From Pandoraea sp. PE-S2T-3 (GTDB taxonomy: Bacteria > Pseudomonadota > Gammaproteobacteria > Burkholderiales > Burkholderiaceae): a DNA stretch of 64,000 nucleotides. This document shows positions 42,638 through 50,907 of this stretch, one piece after another. The notes under the pieces were generated by a model. It searched no databases. It was not told where the DNA came from and saw only the letters and a program-made list of their open reading frames with translations. The first letter of the stretch is position 1; the number at the start of each line of letters is the position of its first letter. The translations under genes were made by a program, and so were the position numbers. The stretch is taken from the NCBI RefSeq assembly GCF_002179965.1, contig NZ_NGUQ01000014.1, positions 434,001 to 498,000 on the forward strand, in the 5' to 3' direction.

Positions 42638-43537
42638 ATGCTAAGCATCCTGATCCCGACCTGGAATAACCTGCCGTTCCTCAAGCTGTGTATCGACAGC
42701 GTGCGACGGCACTCGGGCGATGCCCACGAGATTCTGGTCCACGTCAACGACGGCAGCGACGGCACACTCGCCTGGGTGCGTGAGCAAGGCTTGCGCCACA
42801 CGCACAGCACCGGCAACGTCGGCGTTTGTCTCGCGCTCAACCAGCTCGCCCCGCTGGCGTCGCACGATCAGTTGTTGTTCCTGAACGACGACATGTTCGT
42901 GACGCCCGGCTGGGACACCGCGCTCATCGAGGCCGCCCGTGCGCTCGACACGCCGGTCTACTACCTGTCGTCGGTGATGATCGAGCCCAACGCGGGCGTG
43001 AGCAAACAAGTCGTCTCGCAAGACTTCGGCACCACGACCGAAACCTTCGACGAAGCCGCGCTACTGGCTTTCGCGAAGTCACTCGGGCGCGACGATGTCA
43101 ACGGCGTGCCCACGCAACCCACGCTGGTGAGCCGCAGTCTCTGGCATCTGGTCGGGGGCTACAGCATCGAGTTCGGACCGGGTATGAGCAGCGACGACGA
43201 CTTCCTGATGAAGCTCTGGCTGGTCGGCTGCCGCACCTTCCGGATCGTCGGCAAGAGCGTGGTCTATCACTTCGGCTGCCGCTCGACGGGCCGTGTGATC
43301 AAGAATCGCGGCAGCCGCGAGTTTCTGATGAAGTGGGGAATGACGCAGGCGGAGTTCAAGCGTGATTATCTCGATCACGCCGGTACACCGGCAGGCGATG
43401 CGCTGCCCAATGTACCGCTGCCCAGCGGCAAGAGCCGCATCAAGCGCGCGTTGCACGGTGGCAAGCCCTATCCGCTGGAAGATCTGGCGCGTTGGGACAA
43501 GAACGTCCCGAGCCATCTGAAGTTCGACAAGTCCTGA
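42638..43537 (+). CDS. Family 2 glycosyltransferase
   Basis: A 299-residue cytosolic GT-A glycosyltransferase. The N-terminal nucleotide-binding region is SILIPTWNNLPFLKLCIDSV with VHVNDGSDGTLAWV; the DxD-like motif is FLNDDMFV. C-terminal SSDDDFLMKLWLVGCRTFRIV provides the likely catalytic base region. It follows the O-antigen ligase-like gene by 20 bases and is probably co-transcribed, so it likely adds a sugar to lipopolysaccharide core or O-antigen. Donor and acceptor are unknown. The start has no strong ribosome-binding site. Confidence 0.87.
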   Translation: MLSILIPTWNNLPFLKLCIDSVRRHSGDAHEILVHVNDGSDGTLAWVREQGLRHTHSTGNVGVCLALNQLAPLASHDQLLFLNDDMFVTPGWDTALIEAARALDTPVYYLSSVMIEPNAGVSKQVVSQDFGTTTETFDEAALLAFAKSLGRDDVNGVPTQPTLVSRSLWHLVGGYSIEFGPGMSSDDDFLMKLWLVGCRTFRIVGKSVVYHFGCRSTGRVIKNRGSREFLMKWGMTQAEFKRDYLDHAGTPAGDALPNVPLPSGKSRIKRALHGGKPYPLEDLARWDKNVPSHLKFDKS

Positions 43538-43606
43538 GCCTCACGCCATTCATGGCGGCCTGACGGTCCGGTATTTCCGTCAGCAGGCAAGACACACTCA
43601 CCCACG

Positions 43607-43628
43607 CGGCCGGCTGATATGCCGGCCG
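43607..43628. terminator. Hairpin between the glycosyltransferase gene and a convergent small gene
   Basis: CGGCCGGC and GCCGGCCG, perfect arms around TGATAT, lie 70 bases after the glycosyltransferase stop and 60 bases after the minus-strand stop. No long T-run follows, so it is a probable but not certain terminator. Confidence 0.45.
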
Positions 43629-43686
43629 TGGTCATTTCAGGCAGCGCGGGCCGTTCAGCGTATCAGGACGGCGCTGCCGCGCCCAC

Positions 43687-43857
43687 TCATTGCCGTGGAT
43701 GCCGGATACGGGCCCAGGCGTGTTCCAGGCGCTGCACGGCGCTGTTGTCGGGGTGCCGCGTCCACCACACGCCCAACTCCCACACCATGCCCGCGAGCAG
43801 CGCAATGACGGCCAGCGCGCCGATCGTGTACCAGATCTCTCCGAACGAGGTTCCCAT
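43687..43857 (-). CDS. Small single-helix membrane protein
   Basis: A 56-residue protein with one membrane helix (IWYTIGALAVIALLAGMVWELGVWW) and a basic C-terminal tail (RLEHAWARIRHPRQ). The ATG at 43857 has a good GGGAG site; an alternative GTG at 43881 lies within a hairpin. No family is recognised; proteins of this type can be stress peptides or accessory subunits. The 24 bases before its ATG share 18 identities, at the same spacing, with those before the LysE gene at 14378-15013. The next gene upstream on the same strand is the YeiH exporter, 135 bases away. Confidence 0.6.
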   Translation of the reverse strand: MGTSFGEIWYTIGALAVIALLAGMVWELGVWWTRHPDNSAVQRLEHAWARIRHPRQ

Positions 43858-43878
43858 GTTCGTCTCCCAGAAATGCTT

Positions 43879-43903
43879 CACGCACCGTCAGCGACGGTGC
43901 GTG
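43879..43903 (-). promoter_or_regulatory. Perfect 11-base hairpin upstream of the small membrane gene
   Basis: CACGCACCGTC and GACGGTGCGTG enclose AGC. It ends 11 bases before the GGGAG ribosome-binding site of the small gene and lacks a T-run on either strand, so it is more likely a leader structure or a dyad operator than a terminator. Confidence 0.5.
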
Positions 43904-43992
43904 ATTGCATTCTAGGCGACACATGCCGGCTTGCCCGCCGGGTCTGCCCTAGGACCAGATCCGCCCTAAGCCCGTTTGGCGTCGTCGTTGGG

Positions 43993-45045
43993 TCAGAGTT
44001 GTCCCATCGCAAGCTGCACGGCAAGGCTGCTAACCGACACCGCCGCCCACACCCCGAGACCCAGCAGAATCGGCCGGATGCCGGTCGACGCCATGCGGCG
44101 CAGGTTCGACGACAGGCCGATGGCCGTCAGTGCCACGATGATCAGGAATTCAGCCGCGTCGTGAATCCAGGGTTGCAAGATCGGCGGCACCAGACCGGCG
44201 GTACGGATGCCCGAGGCCACCAGAAAGCCCAGGATGAACCACGGGAAGATGCGGGCAAGGCTGAAGTTACCGGCACCCGAGCGCTTGGCGCGATAGGCGA
44301 CGATGGCGGCCAGCGTCAGACAGATCGGGATGATCAGCGTGGCGCGGGTCAGCTTGACGATCGTGGCGTAGTCACCGGCTTCCTTGCTGTAGCTGTACCC
44401 GGCGGCGACCACCGACGACGTGTCGTTGATGGCGGTACCGGCCCACATGCCAAAGCCCAGATCCGAGAGATGGAGCATGTGCCCGAGCATCGGGAACAGC
44501 ACCACGGCGGCGATGTTGAACAGAAAGATGGTCGAAATGGCGAAGGCGGTTTCGTGGTCGTCCGGCTTGACGATCGGGGTGACAGCCGCGATGGCCGACC
44601 CGCCGCAAATCGCCGTGCCGATACCGATCAGCAGCTTGAGTTTGCCGCCGACGCCGAGCATGCGGCCGAGCCCCCATGCCGACAGACCGGCGGCGGTAAT
44701 CGTCACGGCCGTGACAGCCAGTGAGTCAAGACCGGTGTGCGCCACCTGCGACAAGCTCAGGCCGAAGCCCAACGCGATGATCGACCACTGCAACACATAC
44801 TTCGAAGCGAACTTGATACCGGCTTCGTAGCGTGCGCCGGGGGCGAAGATGTTGCGCACCAGAATGCCCAGCAGAATGCCGAACACCGGGCCACCGACGA
44901 GCGGCATCTGGCGGCCGAGCAGCAGGGCGACAAAGGCAATGACTGTCGAGAGAACGAGGCCGGCCCACGGGTTGTGTTGATCCGGCACCAGCGTATCCGG
45001 GCGGGATGCCGAAGCGGGACGGGCGTCGTGGGTTCTCGTTGTCAT
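43993..45045 (-). CDS. yeiH: YeiH family (UPF0324) putative sulfate exporter
   Basis: A 350-residue inner-membrane protein with about ten helices. The family pattern is present: LLGRQMPLVGGPVFGILLGILVRN, GIGTAICGGSAIAAVTPIVKPDD and GMWAGTAINDTSSVVAAGYSYS. YeiH-type proteins are induced by sulfur compounds in some Burkholderiales, and several are assigned to sulfonate catabolism as sulfate or sulfite exporters; transport has not been shown for most. The ATG follows AGAGGAG. The adjacent AT-rich upstream region has a 7-base-arm dyad, probably a LysR site, but no LysR gene is next to it here. Confidence 0.85.
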   Translation of the reverse strand: MTTRTHDARPASASRPDTLVPDQHNPWAGLVLSTVIAFVALLLGRQMPLVGGPVFGILLGILVRNIFAPGARYEAGIKFASKYVLQWSIIALGFGLSLSQVAHTGLDSLAVTAVTITAAGLSAWGLGRMLGVGGKLKLLIGIGTAICGGSAIAAVTPIVKPDDHETAFAISTIFLFNIAAVVLFPMLGHMLHLSDLGFGMWAGTAINDTSSVVAAGYSYSKEAGDYATIVKLTRATLIIPICLTLAAIVAYRAKRSGAGNFSLARIFPWFILGFLVASGIRTAGLVPPILQPWIHDAAEFLIIVALTAIGLSSNLRRMASTGIRPILLGLGVWAAVSVSSLAVQLAMGQL

Positions 45046-45105
45046 GGCTGCACTCCTCTTGAATGCTTGCCAGTCTAAGAAAACCGCTTCAATAATAAAA
45101 ATCGT

Positions 45106-45123
45106 TATATCGGATACGATATA
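45106..45123. promoter_or_regulatory. TATATCG-N4-CGATATA dyad in AT-rich yeiH upstream region
   Basis: Perfect 7-base arms around GATA, nested in a wider ATCGT-N10-ACGAT repeat (45101-45120). It starts about 60 bases upstream of the yeiH start within the most AT-rich stretch of the neighbourhood, an expected place for the yeiH promoter and an activator or repressor site. Confidence 0.5.
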
Positions 45124-45295
45124 TAAATATTCCCGATATTTATGGAAACCCCGGCTAACTCGCTGAATTCGTTAGGTTTTCCGCAGCGGGTTGCGGCAAA
45201 TGCCACCAGCAGGTGACTCGCAGGGGTCTGCGCTACACTCTCCGAAGCCTGCTTTGCGTGACATCCAGAACCCAAAAAACCCGGAGACCCGCCTT

Positions 45296-45958
45296 ATGTC
45301 GCAAGCTACCGATACCCGGACGCACCACGCCGACTGGTATTTCGATTTCTCATCGCCCTTCGCCTATCTCCAGTTCGAGCGCTTCGACACGCTGCCCCGC
45401 TCGCTCACCATCGAACTCAAGCCCATCGTGCTCGGGGCGATCCTCGTCCATGTGCAGACGCAGGGGCCAGCCGAGATTCCGGCCAAGCGCATCTTCACGT
45501 ATCGCATGGCGCAATTTCGCGCGGAGCAGGATGGGATTGCGTTTCGCATGCCGCCCGTTCACCCGTTCCACCCGATTCGCGTCTTGCGGTTGGCCGTCGC
45601 GCTCGGGGCCACGCACGAGGTGGTTCGCACGATTTTTCGCTTTATCTGGGCGGAAGGGCGCGATGTCACCGATGAGGCGGGTTGGCGCGATCTGAGTAAA
45701 CGGCTGGGGCTGTCGCCGGAAGACGCGGCGGCGCGCACCGACGCCCCCGAGGTCAAGGCCGGGCTGCGCGCGAACACCGAGGCGGCGATTGCAGCCGGGG
45801 TCTTCGGCGTGCCGACGTTTGCCTGCGACGGCGAGTTGTACTGGGGAGACGACGCCACGGTCCTGCTCAAACACTGTCTGGCGCATCCGGAGTGGCTGCA
45901 TTCGCCGGAAGTCGAGCGGTTGCAGCAAATCACGGTCGGCGTCAGGCGCGAGCGCTGA
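45296..45958 (+). CDS. 2-hydroxychromene-2-carboxylate isomerase/DsbA family protein
   Basis: A 220-residue thioredoxin-fold protein of the DsbA/kappa-GST family. The N-terminal YFDFSSPFAYLQ motif has Ser-Pro where thiol oxidases have CxxC, which is characteristic of 2-hydroxychromene-2-carboxylate (HCCA) isomerases; GVFGVPTFACDGELYWGDD is the family cis-Pro and C-terminal motif. HCCA isomerases act in naphthalene-type degradation using glutathione, but many such proteins lie outside degradation operons. No aromatic pathway gene is adjacent. ATG 45296 follows CGGAGA. Confidence 0.85.
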   Translation: MSQATDTRTHHADWYFDFSSPFAYLQFERFDTLPRSLTIELKPIVLGAILVHVQTQGPAEIPAKRIFTYRMAQFRAEQDGIAFRMPPVHPFHPIRVLRLAVALGATHEVVRTIFRFIWAEGRDVTDEAGWRDLSKRLGLSPEDAAARTDAPEVKAGLRANTEAAIAAGVFGVPTFACDGELYWGDDATVLLKHCLAHPEWLHSPEVERLQQITVGVRRER

Positions 45959-46022
45959 TCGAAGCGCTATCGCTTGCCGCTTAGTGCCCGCTGCGAGGCA
46001 GCGCGAAAGTGAGTACGCCGCC

Positions 46023-47273
46023 TTACTTGCCGGTACCCAGCACCAGCGGCAGCGGTACCGCATCGGCCATCGCCGCGTAGCCGGCATCGCTCGGATGGGT
46101 GCCGTCGCCGCTGTCGAGCCGCGGCAGCATTCGCGTCGGTTGCCCCGGATCGCGCAACGCCGCGTCGAAATCGATCACGCCATCGAACGCCCCGCCCGTG
46201 CGCACCCACGTATTGACCGCTTCACGCACGGCTTCCCGCTCGGGTGGCAGCTTGCCGGGCGGAATCGTGGTGCCCAGAATCCGCACCCCTCGGGCACGCG
46301 CCGCGGCAATCAGCGTCTGATAGCCCGCGATCACCTCGGGGGCGCTCACGATCACGTGTGGCACGTCGCAGTCGAGACCGGCGTGCGGCGGCACGTAGCC
46401 GAAGTTAATGTCGTTGATCCCGATCTGCACGACCACCGTGCGCACGCCCGGCTGCTCCAGCGCGTCGCGCCTGAAGCGAGCCACCAGCCGCTCGCCGTAG
46501 CACGCCGAATCGTGCAGCAGGCGGTTACCGCTGATGCCGAGATTCAGCACTGAGATATCGCGCCGGCCGGCGGCTTCGAGGCGGCGCGCCAGCACATCCG
46601 GCCAGCGATGGTTGGCATTGATCGAGCTGCGCATGCCGTCGGTGATCGAGTCGCCGATGGTGACGATGGCGTGTGCAGGTGTTGCTGGCACGACGCTCAC
46701 GCCGGCCAGCCACAGGGTGTTGGTGAACTTGGTACGAAACGCCGTCGGCGCTTCGCTATCGACGAAATCGCCGGCCCCGCTCAGAAACGCCGTCTGCTGG
46801 GCAATCTTGTGCCACGTGGTCGGCGTTTGCGCCTCACGGGTGAACAGGCTGATGGCCAGCGGCGCCCCCGCCCGAACCGTGATGGCGACCGGGTCGCTCT
46901 CGAGCGATGCGCCCGGCGCAATCTTCGCGACCGGCTGACCGCCGAAGGTCAGCGCGCGCAAAGTCGACACATCGATCGCCGCCCCACGCACGGATGCCGC
47001 CACGCTTGCCCGCTCGATCACGAGCGGCTGCGTGCCATAGGCATTGGTGAAGCGCACCCGCACTTCACCACCGGACAGGCTCGGATAAATGACTTGCCGC
47101 ACTGTGCGGCCGCCAACGGCCGGCGCGCGGTTGAACGACGGCGCGGCAGGATGCTGCGCCACCGCCTGAGGTGCCGTGGCCCAAGTGCCGACCCGCGTGT
47201 TCTGCGCAATCGCGGGCGGCGCGCATAGCGTCAGGGCGGCCGTTGCCGCGAGAACGTTGAGCGTGGAGAGCAT
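46023..47273 (-). CDS. Secreted SGNH/GDSL-type esterase
   Basis: A secreted SGNH hydrolase. All four blocks are present: GDSITDG (nucleophile Ser), GISGNR (oxyanion Gly), GINDI (oxyanion Asn) and DGTHPSDAGY (catalytic Asp and His). A jelly-roll-like N-terminal domain of about 150 residues precedes the hydrolase domain, as in some carbohydrate esterases or lipases. The signal peptide ends in PPAIAQ. ATG 47273 begins close to the signal core; GTG 47297 would add two arginines and give a better n-region; upstream ATGs run to 47492. No strong ribosome-binding site settles the start. It is transcribed alone. Confidence 0.8.
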   Translation of the reverse strand: MLSTLNVLAATAALTLCAPPAIAQNTRVGTWATAPQAVAQHPAAPSFNRAPAVGGRTVRQVIYPSLSGGEVRVRFTNAYGTQPLVIERASVAASVRGAAIDVSTLRALTFGGQPVAKIAPGASLESDPVAITVRAGAPLAISLFTREAQTPTTWHKIAQQTAFLSGAGDFVDSEAPTAFRTKFTNTLWLAGVSVVPATPAHAIVTIGDSITDGMRSSINANHRWPDVLARRLEAAGRRDISVLNLGISGNRLLHDSACYGERLVARFRRDALEQPGVRTVVVQIGINDINFGYVPPHAGLDCDVPHVIVSAPEVIAGYQTLIAAARARGVRILGTTIPPGKLPPEREAVREAVNTWVRTGGAFDGVIDFDAALRDPGQPTRMLPRLDSGDGTHPSDAGYAAMADAVPLPLVLGTGK

Positions 47274-47642
47274 GGGGCGTGCGCGCAGTGAGGGCACGCA
47301 CAAGACAGCGCGAACGCGGTGCAGACCGTCTTTGAGAGAAAACCGGGGCATCGGCGGTATCGGGAACATCAAGACATCAGGGGACATCGGGGGCATCGAT
47401 GACAGCGGCGCAGCCATGATCAAACTCAGCCACAGCCCGTCGACGACAGCCGACATTGTGCCTGATTGTGGCCGTTGGCAACGCCTTAGCAAGGACTTAC
47501 ATTGCCTTACCGCCGCGCCGCCGAAGCCACTTCATCCGGTCGACGCGGCTGCCGTGACGAGCCGCCAAGCCTTGGCCGGCGGCCCCGGCGCCTGGGCCGC
47601 GCTCCGAGGAAGCGACTTGTCGACGTGATTTGTCGACGTGAA

Positions 47643-48251
47643 TCAGCGCGTCGAAATAACGATGGCAACGCGCCGGTTCTGTGCCCGTCCGCTGGCCGTG
47701 CTGTTGTCCGCGACCGGATTGCGCTTGCCCGCACCGACGGCCTGAATCCCCCCGCGTTGCATCCCGGCATCGACCAAGACAGCGGCGACGGCATCGGCTC
47801 GGCGGCCCGAGAGTTGTTCGTTGTAGGTATCGCTGCCCACCGAGTCGGTGTAACCGTACACGCGCACCTCCGCGAGACCGACCTTCACGAGCGTCTGACC
47901 GATACGCATGACCGTCTGGCGCGCGGCGTCGCGCAGCACAAATTTATCGGTATCGAACAGCACGGTGTCGGACAGGCCGAACTCCCAGCCTTCATCCGTC
48001 TGCACAAAGCCCTCGGACTTGAGTGCGGCGATCTGCTCCGCCGTGAGGCCGTGCACCGGCGTGGTCTGGCAGCCGGCAAGCGCACCGACGCCGATCAGAC
48101 AGGTCAGCAGGATCAGGCGGCGGCTGAACGTGCTCAAACGGTTGAGGTGTCGCGTGAAGTGGCGCGAAATGAAACGCGCGGCGCCTTCGAAACCGGCATG
48201 AACCGGTGAAGTGCCCGGGCGCGATTGTGTGGTGTCAACTGCGAAGTTCAA
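47643..48251 (-). CDS. yfiB: YfiB-type OmpA lipoprotein of the tripartite c-di-GMP system
   Basis: A 202-residue outer-membrane lipoprotein: signal sequence with lipobox LAGC (CLIGVGALAGC), then an OmpA peptidoglycan-binding domain (VRVYGYTDSVGSDTYNEQLSGRRADAVAAVL; NRRVAIVI). In Pseudomonas YfiB sequesters the periplasmic inhibitor YfiR at the outer membrane and so activates YfiN. Its position as third gene after yfiR and yfiN, in the same direction, makes this role likely. The start is TTG 48251; a TTG at the beginning of the short signal is an alternative. The gap to yfiN carries a nine-base tandem repeat. Confidence 0.8.
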   Translation of the reverse strand: MNFAVDTTQSRPGTSPVHAGFEGAARFISRHFTRHLNRLSTFSRRLILLTCLIGVGALAGCQTTPVHGLTAEQIAALKSEGFVQTDEGWEFGLSDTVLFDTDKFVLRDAARQTVMRIGQTLVKVGLAEVRVYGYTDSVGSDTYNEQLSGRRADAVAAVLVDAGMQRGGIQAVGAGKRNPVADNSTASGRAQNRRVAIVISTR

Positions 48252-48321
48252 GGTGATTCCCCATTGCGGTGTGTAATCCGGTCGTCGTTATCTTTATGGT
48301 GCTGCTTATTTTTCTGGTTGC

Positions 48322-48375
48322 TGCGGGTACTGCGTGTATTGCGGGTACTGCGGGTACTGCGGGTACTGCGGATAT
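48322..48375. repeat. Six tandem units of TGCGGGTAC in the yfiN-yfiB gap
   Basis: Nine-base units from 48322: four are exact TGCGGGTAC (1st, 3rd, 4th, 5th) and two (2nd, 6th) differ at two positions. The array fills the region just upstream of the yfiB start and downstream of the yfiN stop. Changes in copy number would alter the yfiB leader length in nine-base steps. Confidence 0.85.
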
Positions 48376-48412
48376 TGCTTTGTTCTGATCATCTTAGGTG
48401 CTGCGCGCCGCC

Positions 48413-49834
48413 TTATCCCTTGGGGCTTTCCGCAACATGCCACGTGCCGACACCGGCACGCTTGGCCTGATACATCGCGGCGTCGGCCGCGCGCAACAGC
48501 GCCGGAGCGTCTGGCGCGTGCGTCGGGTACAGCGCCACGCCGATGCTCATCGACGTGACGATCTCGCCGCCACCGGGCAGCGCAATCGGCTTTTCCATCG
48601 CGACCAGCAGGCTCTGCGCGAGGCGCACGGCGTTCGACGTCTGGCGCACGCCGGGCAGCATTACGGCAAATTCGTCACCGCCCAGACGCGCCACCAGATC
48701 GCCCTCACGCAGCGGCTGCCGCAGACGCTCGGCAATCGCCACCAGAACGGCATCCCCGGCATCGTGGCCTTGGTGATCGTTGATTTCCTTGAACCGGTCG
48801 CTGTCCAGATACAGCAGCGCGACATGTGTGCCCAGTTCGTGAGCATCGACCAGCGCCTGCGCAAGCCGCGATTCAAAATAAGCCCGATTCGGCAAGCCGG
48901 TCAGTTGATCGTGATTGGCCTGATGGGCGAGCGTCGCATTCTGCGCGCGCAAGTGGTTCTGCCAGCCCTCGAATTCATCGAGCAGCGCGTTGAAGTCGTC
49001 GCCCAGTTCCTTGAGTTCGGCAATGGGCGTCGCCGCCACGCGTTGATGAAACGCACGCTCGCGACGCACCGCGTGCGCGACTTCGGCAAGCGCCCGCAAC
49101 GGTTTGACGATATCGCGGTGCATGCGCTTGGCCAACACGGTCGCCACGGCAAACGTCACCAGCAAACACGCCAGCACGCCGCCCACACCACTCAATAGGA
49201 ATACGAAGAATTGATGCCCCTGCCCCTGCACTTCGATATGACCGACGACATCGCCGTCGTGCCGGATCGGCAGCGTCACCGGCCCCGGCAATGCCACATC
49301 GGCCACGGCACGCTCCAACGTGGCGAGCGCACCGCCGTCAGGCCGCCGCCACAGCGCGAACTGTGCGCCACGCGCATCGAGCACGCGCACCTGCACGACA
49401 TCCTCTTCATGGGCGATGAGGGCAATGGCTTCCTGCGCCGCTACGCGGTCACCGAACACCACCGCCGCTTCGACGGTGTAGGCAAGCGAGCGGCCTAGCA
49501 GCAGCAAATTGTTCTCGGCATAGACACGCAACGCGATCCACGCCACCAGCGTCAGCGAGACGGCGGCGAGTACCACGGCGGAGACGGCGAGGCGCAAGTG
49601 GGTGCGTCGCAAAACACCTTGCAGCGATGGCCGGCGGCGATGCCGCGCCGGTTCACCGGCAGCACCCGCAGGTGCGGACAACGGCCGGTCATGCGAGGCA
49701 CCGTTGACGTGAGTGTCGGCGGCCGCATGCCCCGGCATCTCGGCCGACGACAGTCCGGCGAGGGGGGCTTGCGGCATGAACGGTGCGTCGGGCGCGCCGG
49801 TCGGTGGGGGGATGGGGGGGCGTTGGATCGTCAT
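48413..49834 (-). CDS. yfiN: YfiN/TpbB-type membrane diguanylate cyclase
   Basis: A 473-residue inner-membrane diguanylate cyclase. A Pro-rich cytosolic N-terminus (about 75 residues, longer than in Pseudomonas) precedes helix 1 (82-104), a periplasmic PAS-like/CHASE8 domain, helix 2 (209-236), a HAMP linker and the GGDEF domain. The active site GGDEF (385-389) and inhibitory site REGD (376-379, five residues before) are intact, so synthesis and product feedback are expected. YfiN makes c-di-GMP when freed from YfiR, promoting biofilm and small-colony behaviour. Its ATG overlaps the yfiR stop by four bases (ATGA), coupling both. Confidence 0.88.
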   Translation of the reverse strand: MTIQRPPIPPPTGAPDAPFMPQAPLAGLSSAEMPGHAAADTHVNGASHDRPLSAPAGAAGEPARHRRRPSLQGVLRRTHLRLAVSAVVLAAVSLTLVAWIALRVYAENNLLLLGRSLAYTVEAAVVFGDRVAAQEAIALIAHEEDVVQVRVLDARGAQFALWRRPDGGALATLERAVADVALPGPVTLPIRHDGDVVGHIEVQGQGHQFFVFLLSGVGGVLACLLVTFAVATVLAKRMHRDIVKPLRALAEVAHAVRRERAFHQRVAATPIAELKELGDDFNALLDEFEGWQNHLRAQNATLAHQANHDQLTGLPNRAYFESRLAQALVDAHELGTHVALLYLDSDRFKEINDHQGHDAGDAVLVAIAERLRQPLREGDLVARLGGDEFAVMLPGVRQTSNAVRLAQSLLVAMEKPIALPGGGEIVTSMSIGVALYPTHAPDAPALLRAADAAMYQAKRAGVGTWHVAESPKG

Positions 49835-50484
49835 GGTGTCCCCGGCTTGCGCGCCAGCTTCAGCACATTGGGGTGGACACGAACGCCGCTGCGCGCGACG
49901 GTGTCGAGGTTGATGTCGAAGGTCACACGATCGGCGTCGATGTTCAGGCAGAACATCGTGCCGAGCGTGCACGAGTCATTGCGCTCGCTGATCGTGAGCA
50001 TTGGATGGCCAGCGATACTGCTCAACACTTGCCGGCGTTCGGCGTCGCTCACGGCACCGAGATAGAGGGCGTCGCACGAGGTGGCAACCGCAGGGTCGCC
50101 CACCGGCAGGCGTTGTGCCTCGACCGGCAGGCCCGCGCTCGGCAACGGGCCGGCGAGCAGGTCTCGCGCGTAGTCGGTGTTGCCGCTCACGCACAACCGC
50201 ACCTTGGCTGGCGTGGTGGGCCAGCGGGTGAAACTGATGATGCCCAGCACCACCTGCCGTACGTTGGCTTCGCGCGTGCCCGCCGTCGAGGGGGCGGCCG
50301 GTGCTGCGGTGGCACCGGACGCAACACCGCCGCCCGGCGCTTGCGCAGCAGCAGACCCCATGGCGAGCCACCACAGGCATAGAAAAAATAGCGCGACACG
50401 CACACGTGCAAACCGGGGTACCTGCTGTGGGTGCCTGTCCCTCGATGCCGTGCTGCCTGTCAACGCGCAGACGCAATACAACAC
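49831..50484 (-). CDS. yfiR: YfiR-type periplasmic repressor of YfiN
   Basis: A 217-residue exported protein with the YfiR (DUF4154) domain (REANVRQVVLGIISFTRWP…SCDALYLG…PMLTISE). With start GTG 50484, the four cysteines fall at 98, 137, 172 and 179; the spacings (39, 35, 7) equal those of Pseudomonas YfiR Cys71-110-145-152, which form its two disulfides. YfiR binds the periplasmic domain of YfiN and blocks it; reducing stress relieves this. The GTG is chosen because AAGGA precedes it by five bases; the frame runs open to 50637. The signal peptide (VALFFLCLWWLAMGSAAAQA) has a long n-region. First gene of yfiR-yfiN-yfiB. Confidence 0.85.
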   Translation of the reverse strand: MLYCVCALTGSTASRDRHPQQVPRFARVRVALFFLCLWWLAMGSAAAQAPGGGVASGATAAPAAPSTAGTREANVRQVVLGIISFTRWPTTPAKVRLCVSGNTDYARDLLAGPLPSAGLPVEAQRLPVGDPAVATSCDALYLGAVSDAERRQVLSSIAGHPMLTISERNDSCTLGTMFCLNIDADRVTFDINLDTVARSGVRVHPNVLKLARKPGTP

Positions 50485-50856
50485 TGTAGTCCTTAACAAT
50501 TGCGAATCATCGAATGTCGATCCCGCGGTGTGCCGCCTGCCCCCATTCGAGTCAGGCCGCATCATACCGAAGCCCCGTGTGCGAGGCCATATGAACGAGC
50601 GGGCAGGTAAGGTTTCTTTCACCGGCCTCGTTGGCACACCCCTCCCATTTTCGACAGGTCACCCGCACCTGCCGACATCGCACAGCATGCACGCGCGAAC
50701 CGGTTTCCGAAAGCCCCGCCGCCTCCGCATTTTCCCTTGCACACGCGCGCTTTTACCGTGGCAGAATGATGCACATAACCTTTTGAAAAACAAGGTAAAT
50801 CGGGCGACAAAGATCGCTCGAAAATCAAGAGATTCGCGACGCCAGGGAGGTGTTGC
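50485..50856. other. Divergent control region between yfiR and the PAS-GGDEF-EAL gene
   Basis: No gene is visible in 370 bases. It contains the promoters of both c-di-GMP genes; I see no perfect operator, only an AT-rich stretch at 50755-50830 upstream of the leader peptide. Confidence 0.55.
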
Positions 50857-50907
50857 ATGCTGCTGTGGAAGTTTGTCATTCCCGGTGCTCGACAGGCGCG
50901 ATCATGA
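50857..50907 (+). CDS. Sixteen-codon leader peptide coupled to the PAS-GGDEF-EAL gene
   Basis: An ATG six bases after a consensus AGGGAGG (50844-50850) opens a frame of 16 codons (MLLWKFVIPGARQARS) that stops at TGA 50905-50907, overlapping the ATG of the downstream gene (ATGA, 50904-50907). The downstream gene itself has only a weak ribosome-binding site, so ribosomes would reach it mainly by termination-reinitiation. The peptide is hydrophobic at its start and basic at its end. The strong site and exact overlap argue that it is translated; whether the peptide matters or only the coupling is unknown. An alternative is that the main gene starts at GTG 50850 within the Shine-Dalgarno, which is less likely. 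Confidence 0.5.
   Translation: MLLWKFVIPGARQARS

Noticed and set aside
48322-48375. Tandem repeats considered as a CRISPR array
   Set aside because: Units are 9 bases with no unique spacers and there are no cas genes.
50850-50903. GTG or TTG at 50850-50855 as start of the PAS-GGDEF-EAL gene
   Set aside because: These codons overlap or touch the AGGGAGG ribosome-binding site, leaving no spacing; the out-of-frame ATG at 50857 fits that site better.
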